From: Sinimarinibacterium arenosum
GTDB lineage: Bacteria; Pseudomonadota; Gammaproteobacteria; Nevskiales; Nevskiaceae
Assembly: GCF_005047655.1 (NCBI RefSeq)
Contig: NZ_SUKF01000008.1
Location: forward strand, 186,001-250,000
Direction: 5' to 3'
DNA length: 64,000 nt
The position numbers and the translations under genes are program-made. Of the stretch, positions 19,036 to 29,156 are shown piece after piece; position 1 is the first letter of the stretch, and each line of letters begins with the position of its first letter. Below the pieces are notes generated by a model, which saw only the letters and a program-made list of their open reading frames with translations, had not been told where the DNA came from and searched no databases.

Positions 19036-19166
19036 GGGGGTCGTTTGGGACGGGCGGTCGCGGAGTATAGCTGAGCGGTCGTGACGACCCTACCTGATTC
19101 GGCCGGATTGGCGCATGCTATCAACGCACGACGCGAATAAAAATTTCAGGGAATATCGGGTGTGTT

Positions 19167-19182
19167 GATCCTTAAAAGGATC
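19167..19182. promoter_or_regulatory. Small inverted repeat in the 5' region of the 19206 operon
   Basis: GATCCTT-AA-AAGGATC, a perfect 7-bp dyad 23 bp upstream of the GTG start. It could be an operator or an RNA hairpin near the ribosome-binding site; no known family recognised. Confidence 0.4.
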
Positions 19183-19205
19183 GAAATCACCGCTACGGAG
19201 GGCGT

Positions 19206-19694
19206 GTGACCGCAGTGGCATTCGGAAGGAACCGACGAGTACGCCTGGCGTGGATTCTCTGCGTCGGCTTCCTCGGTTGCTGCTGGCTGTCCGTGGTTCG
19301 AGCGGGCGACATTGAAATTCTGGTTGCAGGCGAACGTCAGCAGCCTGATCTCGATCGCCGCCAGCTGCTGTCAGTCTATATAGGGCGGCTTACCACTTGG
19401 CGAGACGGGCGCCCGATTCGGGTGTTTGTTCTCCCGGATGACGACCCAGTGCACGAACAGTTCTGTCACCAGGTGCTGGGCACCTATCCCTATGTACTGC
19501 GTTCGGCCTGGGACAAGCTGGTCTATACCGGCACCGGGTTCGCGCCCACCGTCGTGCGCGACGTGCAGGAAATGCGGCGTCGGGTCGAATCGACGCCTGG
19601 CGCCATCGGCTATGCGCCGGCGCTGGCTCCGGACGATCTGCACCAGCGACCCCTCAATGATCAGAGTTCCCAACCGGGCGGAGTTCACCAATGA
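19206..19694 (+). CDS. PstS-like periplasmic phosphate-binding-domain protein
   Basis: 162-aa exported protein resembling the short PstS-like substrate-binding domain found outside true ABC operons. Signal peptide residues ~1-33 (WILCVGFLGCCWLSVVRAG). The mature part has DRRQLLSVYIGRLTTWRDGR and a VLPDDDPVHEQFCHQVLG segment, then RVESTPGAIGYAPALAP near the end, typical of PBP-like phosphate-binding folds (GAIGY). It starts with GTG and its stop overlaps the porin start by 4 bp. No PstCAB nearby, so a sensory or ligand-presenting role with the downstream barrel and kinase is more likely than transport. Confidence 0.75.
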   Translation: MTAVAFGRNRRVRLAWILCVGFLGCCWLSVVRAGDIEILVAGERQQPDLDRRQLLSVYIGRLTTWRDGRPIRVFVLPDDDPVHEQFCHQVLGTYPYVLRSAWDKLVYTGTGFAPTVVRDVQEMRRRVESTPGAIGYAPALAPDDLHQRPLNDQSSQPGGVHQ

Positions 19695-20893
19695 GCCATC
19701 GCAGGTTTCAACGTTGGCAAGTCATTTCGGCTCAGGTACTGGGAACGGTGGCCTGCTGCATAGCGACAACAGTGCAGGCGGCGCCCGATCTTCAGTACCA
19801 GCTGCATGGATTTGCTGCGCAGGCATACGCGCTTTCGGACGGCAACAACTATGTTGGTGATAGTCTCGATGGCAGTCTGGATTTCTACGAATTGGGCCTG
19901 AATGGTTCGGCTGGAATTGGCCCGGTGACGGTTTCGGCGCAGGGGCTGGTGCGCCGCTTTGGCGAGCAGGACAGCGGAGACTTGCGGCTCGATTATGGCT
20001 TTCTGGACTATCGCGCGGTCTCGACAATGGATGCCACCGCGGGTGTTCGGCTCGGCCGCGTCAAGAACTACTATGGTTTATTCAATGACACGCGCGACGT
20101 CGTCTTCACCCGTCCCGGAATCATGCTGCCATCGTCGGTCTATTTTGAAGGCACGGGCATTCGATCAATCCTGTTCTCATCCGATGGCGGACAGCTGTAC
20201 GGCGGTTATGGATACGGCGATCACTACATCAGCCTGAATGTCACGCTAGCGCTTGACGACACTGCCAGCGCCGATGAGAAGCGCACGTTGTTCGGCGGCG
20301 GCACGAATTTTCCAGGCGATTTACAGATTAATGATCTGACCGTCGCGCGCCTGATGGACGAATGGGGCGGCGGAACTTGGCGTGCCGCGCTCAGCTTTGT
20401 ACACGGAAAGATCGCAATAGACCCGGCGCCGGGTGTGCCGATTTCAGGTGCGATCAATACCGATCTCTACGTTGCTTCGTTGCGGCACAGCGGGGAAAAG
20501 TATGCGATCACGACCGAGTACATAGTGGCATCGGCGACCGGACAGTCGAATCCTGGCGGGCGCATCGATTCAAAATCCGACGGTCTGTATGTCCAGTTGG
20601 ATTACCGCGTGACTGAACAGTGGACCGGCATGCTGCGCTATGACCTGTACTTCGCTGATCGCAATGACCGGAATGGCAACGACTATGTGGCCGAGACAGG
20701 GGGGGATCGCCACTCCCGTTACTCGCGTGATCTGACTTTTGGGGTCAACTGGCTGCCGGATCCGCATTGGGGTGTGTGGGCCGAATATCACCTGATTCAA
20801 GGCTCGGCGACGACGCCTCGGACTGAAAACCAGGGGCGCTCGATTGAGTCGGACGGATCGTTGTTGCTGCTGATGGTGGGTTACCATTTCTGA
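19691..20893 (+). CDS. Outer-membrane beta-barrel (porin-like) protein
   Basis: 400-aa protein with a signal peptide (VACCIATTVQAAP) and alternating amphipathic strands throughout (for example LQYQLHGFAAQAYAL, YGFLDYRAVSTMDATAGVRL, WTGMLRYDLYFADRND). The C-terminus MVGYHF ends in Phe, a BAM recognition signal. No specific substrate can be read. It is translationally coupled (ATGA overlap) to the PstS-like protein and 34 bp before the hybrid kinase gene, so the three are likely one operon linking an envelope protein pair to a signalling kinase. Confidence 0.8.
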   Translation: MSHRRFQRWQVISAQVLGTVACCIATTVQAAPDLQYQLHGFAAQAYALSDGNNYVGDSLDGSLDFYELGLNGSAGIGPVTVSAQGLVRRFGEQDSGDLRLDYGFLDYRAVSTMDATAGVRLGRVKNYYGLFNDTRDVVFTRPGIMLPSSVYFEGTGIRSILFSSDGGQLYGGYGYGDHYISLNVTLALDDTASADEKRTLFGGGTNFPGDLQINDLTVARLMDEWGGGTWRAALSFVHGKIAIDPAPGVPISGAINTDLYVASLRHSGEKYAITTEYIVASATGQSNPGGRIDSKSDGLYVQLDYRVTEQWTGMLRYDLYFADRNDRNGNDYVAETGGDRHSRYSRDLTFGVNWLPDPHWGVWAEYHLIQGSATTPRTENQGRSIESDGSLLLLMVGYHF

Positions 20894-20927
20894 AGGGCTT
20901 GCTCGCGCGGATCGCATCTGATTTTTT

Positions 20928-23918
20928 ATGAACGACCTTCCGCCTTCAGTGCGGGATGAACAGTACGAGCTGCCCAAGCGACGCGGCAGCTTGCGCTGGA
21001 AATCGTTTCTGGTTCTGCTGGCCCTGCTGGGTGGCGTGCATCTGTTTCTGGGCTACTTGAGCTATCGCTCGTTGGGTGCGCGGCATGAAAAGGACATTGC
21101 CGAGCGCTTCGCCGGCCTCAATCCAAGATTGCTGGCGCAACTGGACCAGTCCGCGGCGCAGATGTCGCGGTTGGCGTCGCAGCTGGCGACTGTTGCCTTT
21201 GATGATGCGGAGCCGACGTCGCTGGATCTGGCGCCGGAGATCCAGGCGGCCCTGACCCGGGTGGATTACTACACCGCAGACGGTCAATTGATCCGCAGTG
21301 CAATCGGTGATTCATTGAGCCCGTCAGCGACGCTGGTCGAACTCATACGCAAAGCTGCGGACATCGGGCATCCCCTTGATCTGGTTTCCTGCGCTGGCGA
21401 GTGTGAACACTGGGTGATGACCCCCGCGTTTGACCGACAGGGTAATGAGCTGGTTGTCGTGACCGGCGAGTCTATGGCCGGCCCCTTATTGACGTTTCAG
21501 CGTGACACTGGTGTTGATCTGGCACTGCTGAAAGTCGAATCGGGTCGTGAGCGTGTGGCCATGGTGACCAATGCCCCGACGCTGAGGCCTTTGCTGGAGC
21601 GGCATCAGGGTCAAGTACAGTCCAATATCCAGGCGCATGTGGATATTCATGAACTGGTTGACGGTGGCCGGCACTATCGCATGATGCACGAGCATCTGAC
21701 GATGCCGAATACACCGGTTCCGATTCCGCTGATCTATTTGTATGACGACAGCGCGGAACTGGCTGCAATTGCGCGAGATGTCCGTACCGGGCTGCTGATC
21801 ACCTTGGCGGGATTGGTTGCCTCGGCAGCGGCATTGTTCATGTTGATCGGGACCGCAGTACGGCGGTTGAATCAGATCACGCGTGCGTTGCCGTTGCTGG
21901 CCGAGCGTCGATTTGATGCCGTGCAGAAAGAACTGTCCGCGATTGCTCCCAGTCGCTTCGTGGCGGACGAAGTCGACATATTGCAGATCACTGCACGCCG
22001 GCTGGCCGAGCGCCTGCAACGCCTGGATCAAGCGGAAGCAGCGAGTGAGGCAAAGAGCCGGTTTCTTGCAGTAATGAGTCACGAGATTCGTACGCCGATG
22101 AATGGTGTGCTCGGCATGCTCGAACTGCTCGATCGCACGCGCCTTGATACCGAGCAGCATGAGTCCGTACGGGTGATTCGCGAATCGGCGCAGATGCTCT
22201 TGGGGGTGCTCAACGACATCCTTGATTTTTCCAAGATCGAAGCCGGTCGTGTGGATCTGGAGCAGATACCTCTGAGCATCGAAGATCTGGTGGATGGGGT
22301 ACTTGATAGTGTCGCCGCCAGTATTCACGCCAAGCCGATCCGGCTGATTTCCGACATCGCGCCGGAGGTGCCGGAGCGGGTGATCGGAGATCCGACCCGT
22401 TTGCGCCAGGTGCTGCAGAACCTGTGCAGCAACGCCGCCAAGTTCACAGAACGGGGACGGATCTGTGTTCACGTCACTGCTCATACGGACGATGGCGAAC
22501 ACATCCAGTTGCGTTTCGAAGTTGAAGACAGCGGTATCGGAGTGCCCGACAACCTGAGCACGCAGCTGTTTCAGCCGTTCGGACAGGCCGAGACCTCAAC
22601 CACCCGGCGCTTTGGTGGAACCGGCCTGGGATTGTCGATCTGCCGTGGCCTGGTTGAGCGCATGGGCGGTCGAATCGGCTATGACAGCGCCCCAGGGCGC
22701 GGCAGTACCTTCTGGTTCGAACTTGTGTTGCCTGTGGCAAAGGTCGATGCGGAGGAACCCGGCGTACGCAAGGTTGCCGAGGGCCTCCTGCAGTTGCAGC
22801 TGCAGTTGGGGGACGTTGCAGAGGCGCAGGCGTTGACGCGGTATGCCGTTGCCGCAGGCATCGAAGTGATCACGCTCCCGAGTCAGTGGCGCGCGCAAGC
22901 GATGCATCTGCGGCTCAGTGATTGGGTGGGGCCCTACCAGGACGTCGAATCAACGCAAAGTGCCGCCCATGTATTGAAGCTCGAGCGCGTCGACGGCGAT
23001 CGCTCCAGTGAACTGTCTTTGCGCAGGCCGGTGGGACGCCGCAAATTGTTGCGGCGCATTTTCGAAATCTGTGGGTTCAGTGCTGCGCCGGGATACTCGC
23101 GTTCGAATGAGAGGACGCCGGGCAAGTTGCGCGGCCATGTACTGGTGGCTGAGGACCATCCGACCAATCAGACCGTCATTGAGCGGCAGCTGCAGATTCT
23201 GGGGCTGGATGTCGAGATGGTGGATGATGGCCAGTCGGCGCTGGAGCGACTCAAGATCCGCGATTACACCGCGCTGATCACCGATCTGCACATGCCGCGG
23301 CTTGACGGCTTTTCGTTGGCGCGGGAAGTGCGCGCACTGGAGCGCGCCGGCATGCGTCGCGGGCGTATCCCGATTATCGCCATGACCGCGGATGTGCTTG
23401 GCAGCGTCCCAACGCAGTGTCGCGACGCCGGCATGGATGACTGCATCTCCAAGCCGGTGACCCTGGCCGAATTGAGTGATCGCCTTGGCCGCTGGGTGTC
23501 CTCGGCGGGGCAATCGCCGGAGGTGCCGCTTGATCCGCAAGCCTTGAAGGATCTGGTCGGTGACGATCCCTTGGTGATCCAGCATCTGTTCGAGGAATTT
23601 CTGGCAGCGAATGATCCGGTTGTCGCTGCATTGCAGCCCGCCCTGGATGCGGGCGACTTCGAGACTTTGCGCGGCCATGTGCATCGCCTGCTGGGTTCAT
23701 CGCGGACGCTGGGTGCACGGCCATTGACCGAAGCGCTCGAAGCGCTGCAAAGCGCAGCACGAGGCACGGATGTCGCATCCAGTGCCGACGATATCCAGCA
23801 GGTGTGCCGGGCTTACCAGCGCCTGCGGGACTACTTGCGCGTGGCCAGCCCGCTGTCGATGCGCGGGGACGCCCAGGCCGGTAACGCGGATGGGGGCATC
23901 GCCGGCGACAGCCAGTAG
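20928..23918 (+). CDS. Tripartite hybrid histidine kinase (HisKA-HATPase-REC-Hpt)
   Basis: 996-aa inner-membrane sensor kinase. TM1 at ~26-46 and TM2 at ~288-310 enclose a ~240-residue periplasmic sensor. HAMP-like linker, then HisKA with [15 protein letters not shown] (His385), HATPase with N box and GGTGLGLSI, a degenerate middle region (~610-725), a receiver with phosphoacceptor Asp786 ([10 protein letters not shown]), and a C-terminal Hpt with [11 protein letters not shown] (His919). It can therefore run a full intramolecular phosphorelay. Third gene after the PstS-like and barrel genes. Its last 88 bp overlap the convergent REC-EAL gene at 23831. The facing REC-EAL proteins are natural candidate targets (inference). 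Confidence 0.93.
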   Translation: MNDLPPSVRDEQYELPKRRGSLRWKSFLVLLALLGGVHLFLGYLSYRSLGARHEKDIAERFAGLNPRLLAQLDQSAAQMSRLASQLATVAFDDAEPTSLDLAPEIQAALTRVDYYTADGQLIRSAIGDSLSPSATLVELIRKAADIGHPLDLVSCAGECEHWVMTPAFDRQGNELVVVTGESMAGPLLTFQRDTGVDLALLKVESGRERVAMVTNAPTLRPLLERHQGQVQSNIQAHVDIHELVDGGRHYRMMHEHLTMPNTPVPIPLIYLYDDSAELAAIARDVRTGLLITLAGLVASAAALFMLIGTAVRRLNQITRALPLLAERRFDAVQKELSAIAPSRFVADEVDILQITARRLAERLQRLDQAEAASEAKSRFLAVMSHEIRTPMNGVLGMLELLDRTRLDTEQHESVRVIRESAQMLLGVLNDILDFSKIEAGRVDLEQIPLSIEDLVDGVLDSVAASIHAKPIRLISDIAPEVPERVIGDPTRLRQVLQNLCSNAAKFTERGRICVHVTAHTDDGEHIQLRFEVEDSGIGVPDNLSTQLFQPFGQAETSTTRRFGGTGLGLSICRGLVERMGGRIGYDSAPGRGSTFWFELVLPVAKVDAEEPGVRKVAEGLLQLQLQLGDVAEAQALTRYAVAAGIEVITLPSQWRAQAMHLRLSDWVGPYQDVESTQSAAHVLKLERVDGDRSSELSLRRPVGRRKLLRRIFEICGFSAAPGYSRSNERTPGKLRGHVLVAEDHPTNQTVIERQLQILGLDVEMVDDGQSALERLKIRDYTALITDLHMPRLDGFSLAREVRALERAGMRRGRIPIIAMTADVLGSVPTQCRDAGMDDCISKPVTLAELSDRLGRWVSSAGQSPEVPLDPQALKDLVGDDPLVIQHLFEEFLAANDPVVAALQPALDAGDFETLRGHVHRLLGSSRTLGARPLTEALEALQSAARGTDVASSADDIQQVCRAYQRLRDYLRVASPLSMRGDAQAGNADGGIAGDSQ

Positions 23919-25063
23919 CCCTGGATGGCGTCGCAGCCGAGGTCGCGCAACAGCGCGAGCTGCTCCGCGGTCTCGACTCCCTCGGCAACGGTGAATAGCC
24001 CGAGGTCGCGCGCCAGGACCAGGCTCGAATGCAGAATGCTGCGAGCTTTGGCGTCGGTAGGCGCCATGATGACAAAGGACCGGTCCAGTTTCAGCTCAGT
24101 GAATGGCATCCGGTTGAGGCGCTCCAGCGATGAAAAGCCGGTGCCGAAATCATCCAGCGCGAGGCGGAAGCCGAGCAGGCGCAGTCGTGCAAGGACTTCA
24201 AGAATATCGGTTGCATCACCGCTGATGCCGCGCTCGGTGACTTCGAGCGTGATCTGGTCCGGGGACACTCCCGCGGCATGTGCCTGAGACAGCAGTTTTT
24301 CCGGAGCGTCCAGAGCGTACAGCGTTGCCGGTGACAGATTGATCGAGAGTCGTACCGGTAGCCCGATCTGAGCCCAATCTGCGGCGATGGCGAACGACTG
24401 CTTTACCACACTGTCGGTCAGTAGTTCGATCAGGTCAGACTGTTCTGCGAGTTCGATGAAGTCCTGTGTCGGAATCGGCCCAAACTCGGGATCGGTCCAG
24501 CGCGCCAGCGCTTCTGCGCCACAGATGCGTCCATCCTTGATCAGCGCCTGTGGTTGCAGGGCAATGGTGATCTGATTGTCTTCCAGCGCTTTGCGCAGAC
24601 GCTCGGCGTCAATGGGAAGCGGGGCGATGATCGCTGAGGCGGGCTTGGTCGCCCGGGGGGTGTCGATGCCGTCGATCAACGTTCGTAAATCGATGGTCGA
24701 CACCGGTTTGGTCAGGCTGCCGAGGACATGGATACCGCGTAGACGCGCGACGTCATCGGCAGCACGCAACAGTCGCGGGTCGACCCCGCTGATCAGGATG
24801 ACGGCGGCTTGAGGCTGATTTTCGGCGACACTGCGCAGCAGCTGCAGCCCGTCTTCGCCGGGCATCTGCAGGTCGGTGATGACGATGTCGTAGGTGGCCT
24901 GAGCCAGCAACGCCCGCGCCTGTTCGCCACTCGCTGCGCCGGCCGAGCGCGCAACACCGAGTGTCGCCAGTTGCCGAAGCAACGTGCTACGGACGAAATC
25001 ATCGTCATCAACCACCAGCACCGACACATCAGCATGCACGCCAGCGCCCTCCCGATCGGACAA
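23831..25063 (-). CDS. Response regulator with EAL phosphodiesterase domain (REC-EAL, copy C)
   Basis: 410-aa cytoplasmic response regulator. Receiver with acidic pocket [11 protein letters not shown] and phosphoacceptor Asp64 ([12 protein letters not shown]). The EAL domain follows and looks catalytically intact: EAL at 184-186 (CGAEALARW), RLSINLSP (metal Asn), [18 protein letters not shown], and LKLDRSFV. It should hydrolyse c-di-GMP when activated. Last of three tandem REC-EAL genes. Its 3' end overlaps the end of the convergent hybrid kinase gene by 88 bp, so transcripts of the two would be complementary there. Confidence 0.93.
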   Translation of the reverse strand: MSDREGAGVHADVSVLVVDDDDFVRSTLLRQLATLGVARSAGAASGEQARALLAQATYDIVITDLQMPGEDGLQLLRSVAENQPQAAVILISGVDPRLLRAADDVARLRGIHVLGSLTKPVSTIDLRTLIDGIDTPRATKPASAIIAPLPIDAERLRKALEDNQITIALQPQALIKDGRICGAEALARWTDPEFGPIPTQDFIELAEQSDLIELLTDSVVKQSFAIAADWAQIGLPVRLSINLSPATLYALDAPEKLLSQAHAAGVSPDQITLEVTERGISGDATDILEVLARLRLLGFRLALDDFGTGFSSLERLNRMPFTELKLDRSFVIMAPTDAKARSILHSSLVLARDLGLFTVAEGVETAEQLALLRDLGCDAIQGYWLSPAMPPSALPAWASPRIDSGLATRK

Positions 25064-25137
25064 CGGATCGTATCCGTCGTCGCCATTGTTTGCCTACTGC
25101 CGGAAAGCATACACCTGCGTAATACGCGTGGCAGTGC

Positions 25138-26346
25138 TCAGCGATCGTGATTGCGCAGCCATTGCGGTAACTGCTCTGGCGGCATCGGGCGTGCAAAATG
25201 AAATCCCTGTCCGACATCGCAGCCGAGTGCGCGCATCAGCCGGGCATCCTCGTCAGTCTCGATGCCTTCGGCCACGGAGCGCAGCTTCAGGTCGTGGGCC
25301 AGGCGGATGCTGGATTCTACGATACGGCGGGCGTCTCGGTCCCGACGCGCGACCGAGACGAAGCTGCGGTCAATCTTGAGCTCGGTGAACGGGATATGGC
25401 GTAGCCGTTCCAGTGACGAGTAGCCGGTGCCAAAATCGTCGATCGACAGTTCCATTCCATGCAGCCGCAGCCGTGTCAGCACTTCGAGCGGGATCAGCAG
25501 ATCAGTCGCCAGTCCGCTTTCGGTGATTTCGAGCACGATGCGACCTGGCTCGACTCGAAACAGCGATGCCATGGACACAATGCGGGCATGCAGGCCTGCG
25601 TCGACCACCACCGACGGGGAAATGTTGACGGAGATCCGCAGGTCAATGCCTTCGTCGAGCCACAGACGCACTGCGCGCATCGATTGCCGCATGACGGCAT
25701 CGGTCAGCTCGGGCATCAGTCCCGCGGCGTCCATTGAAGGCAGAAAGTGATCCGGGGGGATCGTGGCGCCGTTGCCAGCTCTCCAGCGTACCAGCGCTTC
25801 GACGGCATCAACCGCACCGGTGAGCAGATCGATCTGTGGCTGAACAGCGATGAAGAATGCGTCTGTGCGCAACGCTTGGTGCAGGGCCTCGTCGGCGATC
25901 ACCGTGCGTGCGGAACCTGCAGGGCGAACATTCGGTTGGCGCCGCATTCGGCCCACCAGCTCTTTGAATCCAGCCGGATGCAGGGGCTTTTGCAGGCTGC
26001 CGAGTACCGTCAGGCGACGATTCCGGGCAATCTGCTCGACGCTACGCAGCAAGCGCGTCTCGGCGCTGCTGATGAAAATCATGGCGGCGTCGGGACGCTG
26101 GTCGGCGATATCGCGCAGCAACTGGATCCCATCCGTGCCGGGGAGCATCAGATCACAGACGATCAGATCATAGGGTTGACTGCCGTGTAACAGCGCGCGC
26201 GCGCGGTCTCCGTCTTCGGCAACCATGATCGCTTCAATGCCCAGGGCTTCGAGGTGAAGCGCCACAACCTCACGGATGAACGCGTCATCGTCCACGATCA
26301 GTGCGCGGATCGGGGCCAGGGTCGGGATGTCAGTTGAGGCGTGCAT
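25138..26346 (-). CDS. Response regulator with EAL phosphodiesterase domain (REC-EAL, copy B)
   Basis: 402-aa paralogue. Receiver phosphoacceptor Asp65 (VCDLMLPGTDG). The EAL domain keeps catalytic signatures: VEALVRW (EAL 183-185), RISVNISPS, LEITESGL, IDDFGTGYSS and LKIDRSFV. Start 26346 (MHASTDIPTLAPIRALIVDD) is chosen because upstream in-frame codons lie inside the preceding gene and read as Arg/Ser-rich shadow. It overlaps copy A by 17 bp and ends 74 bp before copy C. Confidence 0.92.
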   Translation of the reverse strand: MHASTDIPTLAPIRALIVDDDAFIREVVALHLEALGIEAIMVAEDGDRARALLHGSQPYDLIVCDLMLPGTDGIQLLRDIADQRPDAAMIFISSAETRLLRSVEQIARNRRLTVLGSLQKPLHPAGFKELVGRMRRQPNVRPAGSARTVIADEALHQALRTDAFFIAVQPQIDLLTGAVDAVEALVRWRAGNGATIPPDHFLPSMDAAGLMPELTDAVMRQSMRAVRLWLDEGIDLRISVNISPSVVVDAGLHARIVSMASLFRVEPGRIVLEITESGLATDLLIPLEVLTRLRLHGMELSIDDFGTGYSSLERLRHIPFTELKIDRSFVSVARRDRDARRIVESSIRLAHDLKLRSVAEGIETDEDARLMRALGCDVGQGFHFARPMPPEQLPQWLRNHDR

Positions 26347-27559
26347 GGGCACTGCTGCTGTGTGCTGCAGCTTGCCGGACCGGCGTCGCCGCGCCGGTGC
26401 GTGCGGCGATCCAGTCCGGAAGGTCGTCGACCGCGATGGCGGTTCCGACCAGCGGTCCCTGTATCGCAACACAGTCCAGACGTTCCACGGCTTCGGCCTG
26501 CGCGCGCGTGGCGACGCCGTCAGCGATGCACGGCAGTTCCAGCGTGCGCGCGGTCTGGACCGCGTGTTCCAGTAGGCGGGTGCCGACGCGATGGGCGCCC
26601 AGCAGGCGCCGGTCCAGACGAACCTCGCTGGCGGGAATCCGCTGCAGCCGCGTGAAGCCGCAGTGATTGCCGCTGAAGTCGTCGATGCAGACGCGCATCT
26701 CGCGCATCCGCAGTCGCGCCAGTACATCCAGTGCCGAGCAGTCGTCGCTGAGTGCTTGCTCCGGGATGCCGATACCGAACAGATTCTGCAGCACACCGGC
26801 CTGTCGCAGCCGGTGTTCGAGCTGATCCGGCAGATCGAGACGGTTCAGCGCGATGCCCGGCAGGCTGACACTGACTGAAATCGAGATGTGCTGGCGCCAC
26901 AACTCAGCGGCGATGTCGATACCGAGCGTGACCAGTGACGCGGTTAGGCGTGAGGTCAAGCCATGTTGCAGCGCGGTGGCGAGCAGCTGGTCGTGATCAT
27001 GCTCGTGTTCGCTGCCGTCCTCGTAAAGGTGGGCGCGAAGATCGACGCCATAAATGGTTTCTTCGCCTAGGCGAACGCAGGGCGACGCTCGCAGGTGTAC
27101 CTTGCCGCGATCAAGGGCCTGCGCCAGCCCATCCGCACTGAGCCGGGGCCGGGGCTGCGTCGGCGCGGGCAGCTCGGTCATCAGGACTTCGATCAGTTCG
27201 CCGAGAATTTCCGCGCGCACCGGTTTGCGGATCGCGCCGAGCACCCGCAGCCCACGCTGGCGAGACAGGATGGCGACCGCGCGCAGCACGCTCTGCTCCG
27301 CAGAGCTGATCAACACCAGCGCGGCCGCCGGATTGCGCACGTTGAGTTCGCGCAGCATTTCGACGCCGTCCATGCCGGGCATCATCAGGTCCGCAATGAT
27401 CAGATCAAAGCGCCGGCCGGCCCCGATCACCCGCAATGCCGTCGTCGCCTCGGGGGCGGTTTCGAGTTCCACGATGCCGAGCGTGCGCAACTGCGCACTG
27501 ACGGTGGTGCGGACGAAATCGTCGTCGTCGATCAGCAGGACGGAGGGGGGGGTGGACAT
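26330..27559 (-). CDS. Response regulator with degenerate EAL domain (REC-EAL, copy A)
   Basis: 409-aa protein with an intact receiver (VLLIDDDDFVR, Asp57 in IIADLMMPGMDG) but an EAL domain that has lost several active-site residues. The EAL triad position reads VDLRA (172-176), the metal Asn region reads SVSVSLPG instead of SVNISP, the E-x-T-E element reads GIPEQ, and DDFGTG reads DDFSGN (293-298). The overall fold signal persists (VRLDRRLL, LPCIADGV). It is probably enzymatically dead and could act as a c-di-GMP receptor or partner of copies B and C. First gene of the tandem trio. Confidence 0.9.
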   Translation of the reverse strand: MSTPPSVLLIDDDDFVRTTVSAQLRTLGIVELETAPEATTALRVIGAGRRFDLIIADLMMPGMDGVEMLRELNVRNPAAALVLISSAEQSVLRAVAILSRQRGLRVLGAIRKPVRAEILGELIEVLMTELPAPTQPRPRLSADGLAQALDRGKVHLRASPCVRLGEETIYGVDLRAHLYEDGSEHEHDHDQLLATALQHGLTSRLTASLVTLGIDIAAELWRQHISISVSVSLPGIALNRLDLPDQLEHRLRQAGVLQNLFGIGIPEQALSDDCSALDVLARLRMREMRVCIDDFSGNHCGFTRLQRIPASEVRLDRRLLGAHRVGTRLLEHAVQTARTLELPCIADGVATRAQAEAVERLDCVAIQGPLVGTAIAVDDLPDWIAARTGAATPVRQAAAHSSSAHARLN

Positions 27560-27696
27560 CGGACAGGGGCGGCGTCGGCAGGTGGCGGCAGTGAAGGACG
27601 AGGAAAGGTTGTTCCCGGTTAGCGGCTGAAGTGCACGCTTTCTGAAGGCCTTCCGCCGGAGCGCTATTCCGGGTGCGGGGTCGCAGCGCGTACCCT

Positions 27697-28125
27697 ATGC
27701 GCATGGATGCCGATGAACTGATTGAAACCTTTGAATTCCTGGGTGACTGGGAAGAACGCTATCGCTACCTGATTGAACTGGGGCGTGAATTGCCGCCGCT
27801 GGCGCCAGAGGCGCACGTGGATGCCAACAAAGTCCGCGGTTGCATGTCGCAGGTCTGGCTGACGCATACCGTACAGCCGGGGCCGCCCGTAACCCTGGAA
27901 TTTCAGGGCGATTCTGATGCGCACATCGTCAAGGGTTTGATTGCGCTGTTGTTCAAACTGCTGTCCGGGAAGACCCCGCAACAGATTCTGGAGACTGACG
28001 TCAACGGTGTTTTTGAGCGACTGGGGCTGGAAAGTCACATCTCGATGAACCGCCGCAATGGCTTCTATGCGATGGTCGAGCGGATCCGGCACATGGCAGC
28101 CGATCCGGCGTTCGCTGCGCGCTGA
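27697..28125 (+). CDS. sufE: Cysteine desulfuration protein SufE
   Basis: Accepts persulfide sulfur from the cysteine desulfurase SufS for Fe-S cluster assembly. The 142-aa protein has the SufE pattern: DELIETFEFLGDWEERYRYL, then VRGCMSQVWL with the sulfur-accepting Cys, and a C-terminal LGLESHISMNRRNGFYAMV. Start at the ATG 27697 (MRMDADELI); another ATG two codons later is equally possible. No sufBCDS genes are adjacent. Confidence 0.93.
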   Translation: MRMDADELIETFEFLGDWEERYRYLIELGRELPPLAPEAHVDANKVRGCMSQVWLTHTVQPGPPVTLEFQGDSDAHIVKGLIALLFKLLSGKTPQQILETDVNGVFERLGLESHISMNRRNGFYAMVERIRHMAADPAFAAR

Positions 28126-28196
28126 AGCGTCGGCTGCGTCACGGCCTGCAGCGACCTAAGCAGGCTAGAATCGCCTGAACGAACAAGGAGCTTGCC

Positions 28197-29156
28197 ATGG
28201 GGACGATCGTTGCTTTCGCATTTGGACTCTTCCTGCTGGTCACGGCCTGGAAGGGTGTAGTCACCGTGCCGCAGGGCACCGAATACACGATCGAGCGTTT
28301 CGGCAAGTACCGGGCGACGTTTGAGCCGGGGTTCCACTGGCTGGTGCCCTACATCGACCGGATCGGGCGCAAGTTGTCGATGATGGAACAGGTGCTCGAC
28401 GTGCCCTCGCAGGAAGTCATCACCAAGGACAATGCCATGGTCGGCGTCGACGGCGTGGTGTTCTTCCAGGTGCTGGATGCGCCGAAGGCGGCGTACGAAG
28501 TCCAGCAGCTCGAGGTCTCGATCATGCAGCTGACGATGACCAATTTGCGCACCGTGATGGGCTCGATGGATCTGGACGAGCTGCTGTCGCAACGCGATCA
28601 CATCAACGCCAAGCTGTTGAGCGTGGTGGACGATGCCACCACCCCCTGGGGCATCAAGGTCACCCGCATCGAGATCAAGGACATTCGCCCGCCGACGGAT
28701 CTGGTCACGGCGATGGCGCGGCAGATGAAGGCGGAGCGCGAAAAACGCGCCAACATCCTGGAGGCCGAGGGTTTCCGTCAGGCTGCAATTCTGAAGGCCG
28801 AGGGTGAGCGGCAGTCGCAGATCCTGGCGGCCGAGGCGCAGAAACAGGAACAGATTCTCGAAGCCGAAGGGCGCAAGGAAGCGGCGTTTCGTGATGCTGA
28901 GGCTCGGGAGCGCTTCGCCGAGGCTGAAGCGCGCGCGACGATGATGGTGTCGCAGGCGATCGAAAAGGGCGACATCCAGGCGATCAACTACTTCGTCGCG
29001 ACCAAATACATCGAGGCGCTGTCGCGTATTGCGACCAGTCCAAACGAGAAGCTGGTGCTGATGCCGTTGGAAGCGTCCAGTGTGATCGGCGCGCTCGGTG
29101 GCATCAGCGAACTGGCGAAGAAGGCAGGTGTGGCGACAGGAGGGAGCGCCGCGTGA
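28197..29156 (+). CDS. qmcA: SPFH-domain membrane protein (QmcA/stomatin-like)
   Basis: 319-aa inner-membrane SPFH protein thought to organise membrane microdomains and protease access. N-terminal TM residues ~3-20 (IVAFAFGLFLLVTAWKGV), then the band-7 domain (YTIERFGKYRATFEPGFHWL), and a long Ala/Glu-rich coiled coil (EREKRANILEAEGFRQA). AAGGAG lies 7 nt upstream of the ATG. Overlaps the NfeD-type gene by 4 bp, the usual QmcA/NfeD pairing. Confidence 0.94.
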   Translation: MGTIVAFAFGLFLLVTAWKGVVTVPQGTEYTIERFGKYRATFEPGFHWLVPYIDRIGRKLSMMEQVLDVPSQEVITKDNAMVGVDGVVFFQVLDAPKAAYEVQQLEVSIMQLTMTNLRTVMGSMDLDELLSQRDHINAKLLSVVDDATTPWGIKVTRIEIKDIRPPTDLVTAMARQMKAEREKRANILEAEGFRQAAILKAEGERQSQILAAEAQKQEQILEAEGRKEAAFRDAEARERFAEAEARATMMVSQAIEKGDIQAINYFVATKYIEALSRIATSPNEKLVLMPLEASSVIGALGGISELAKKAGVATGGSAA

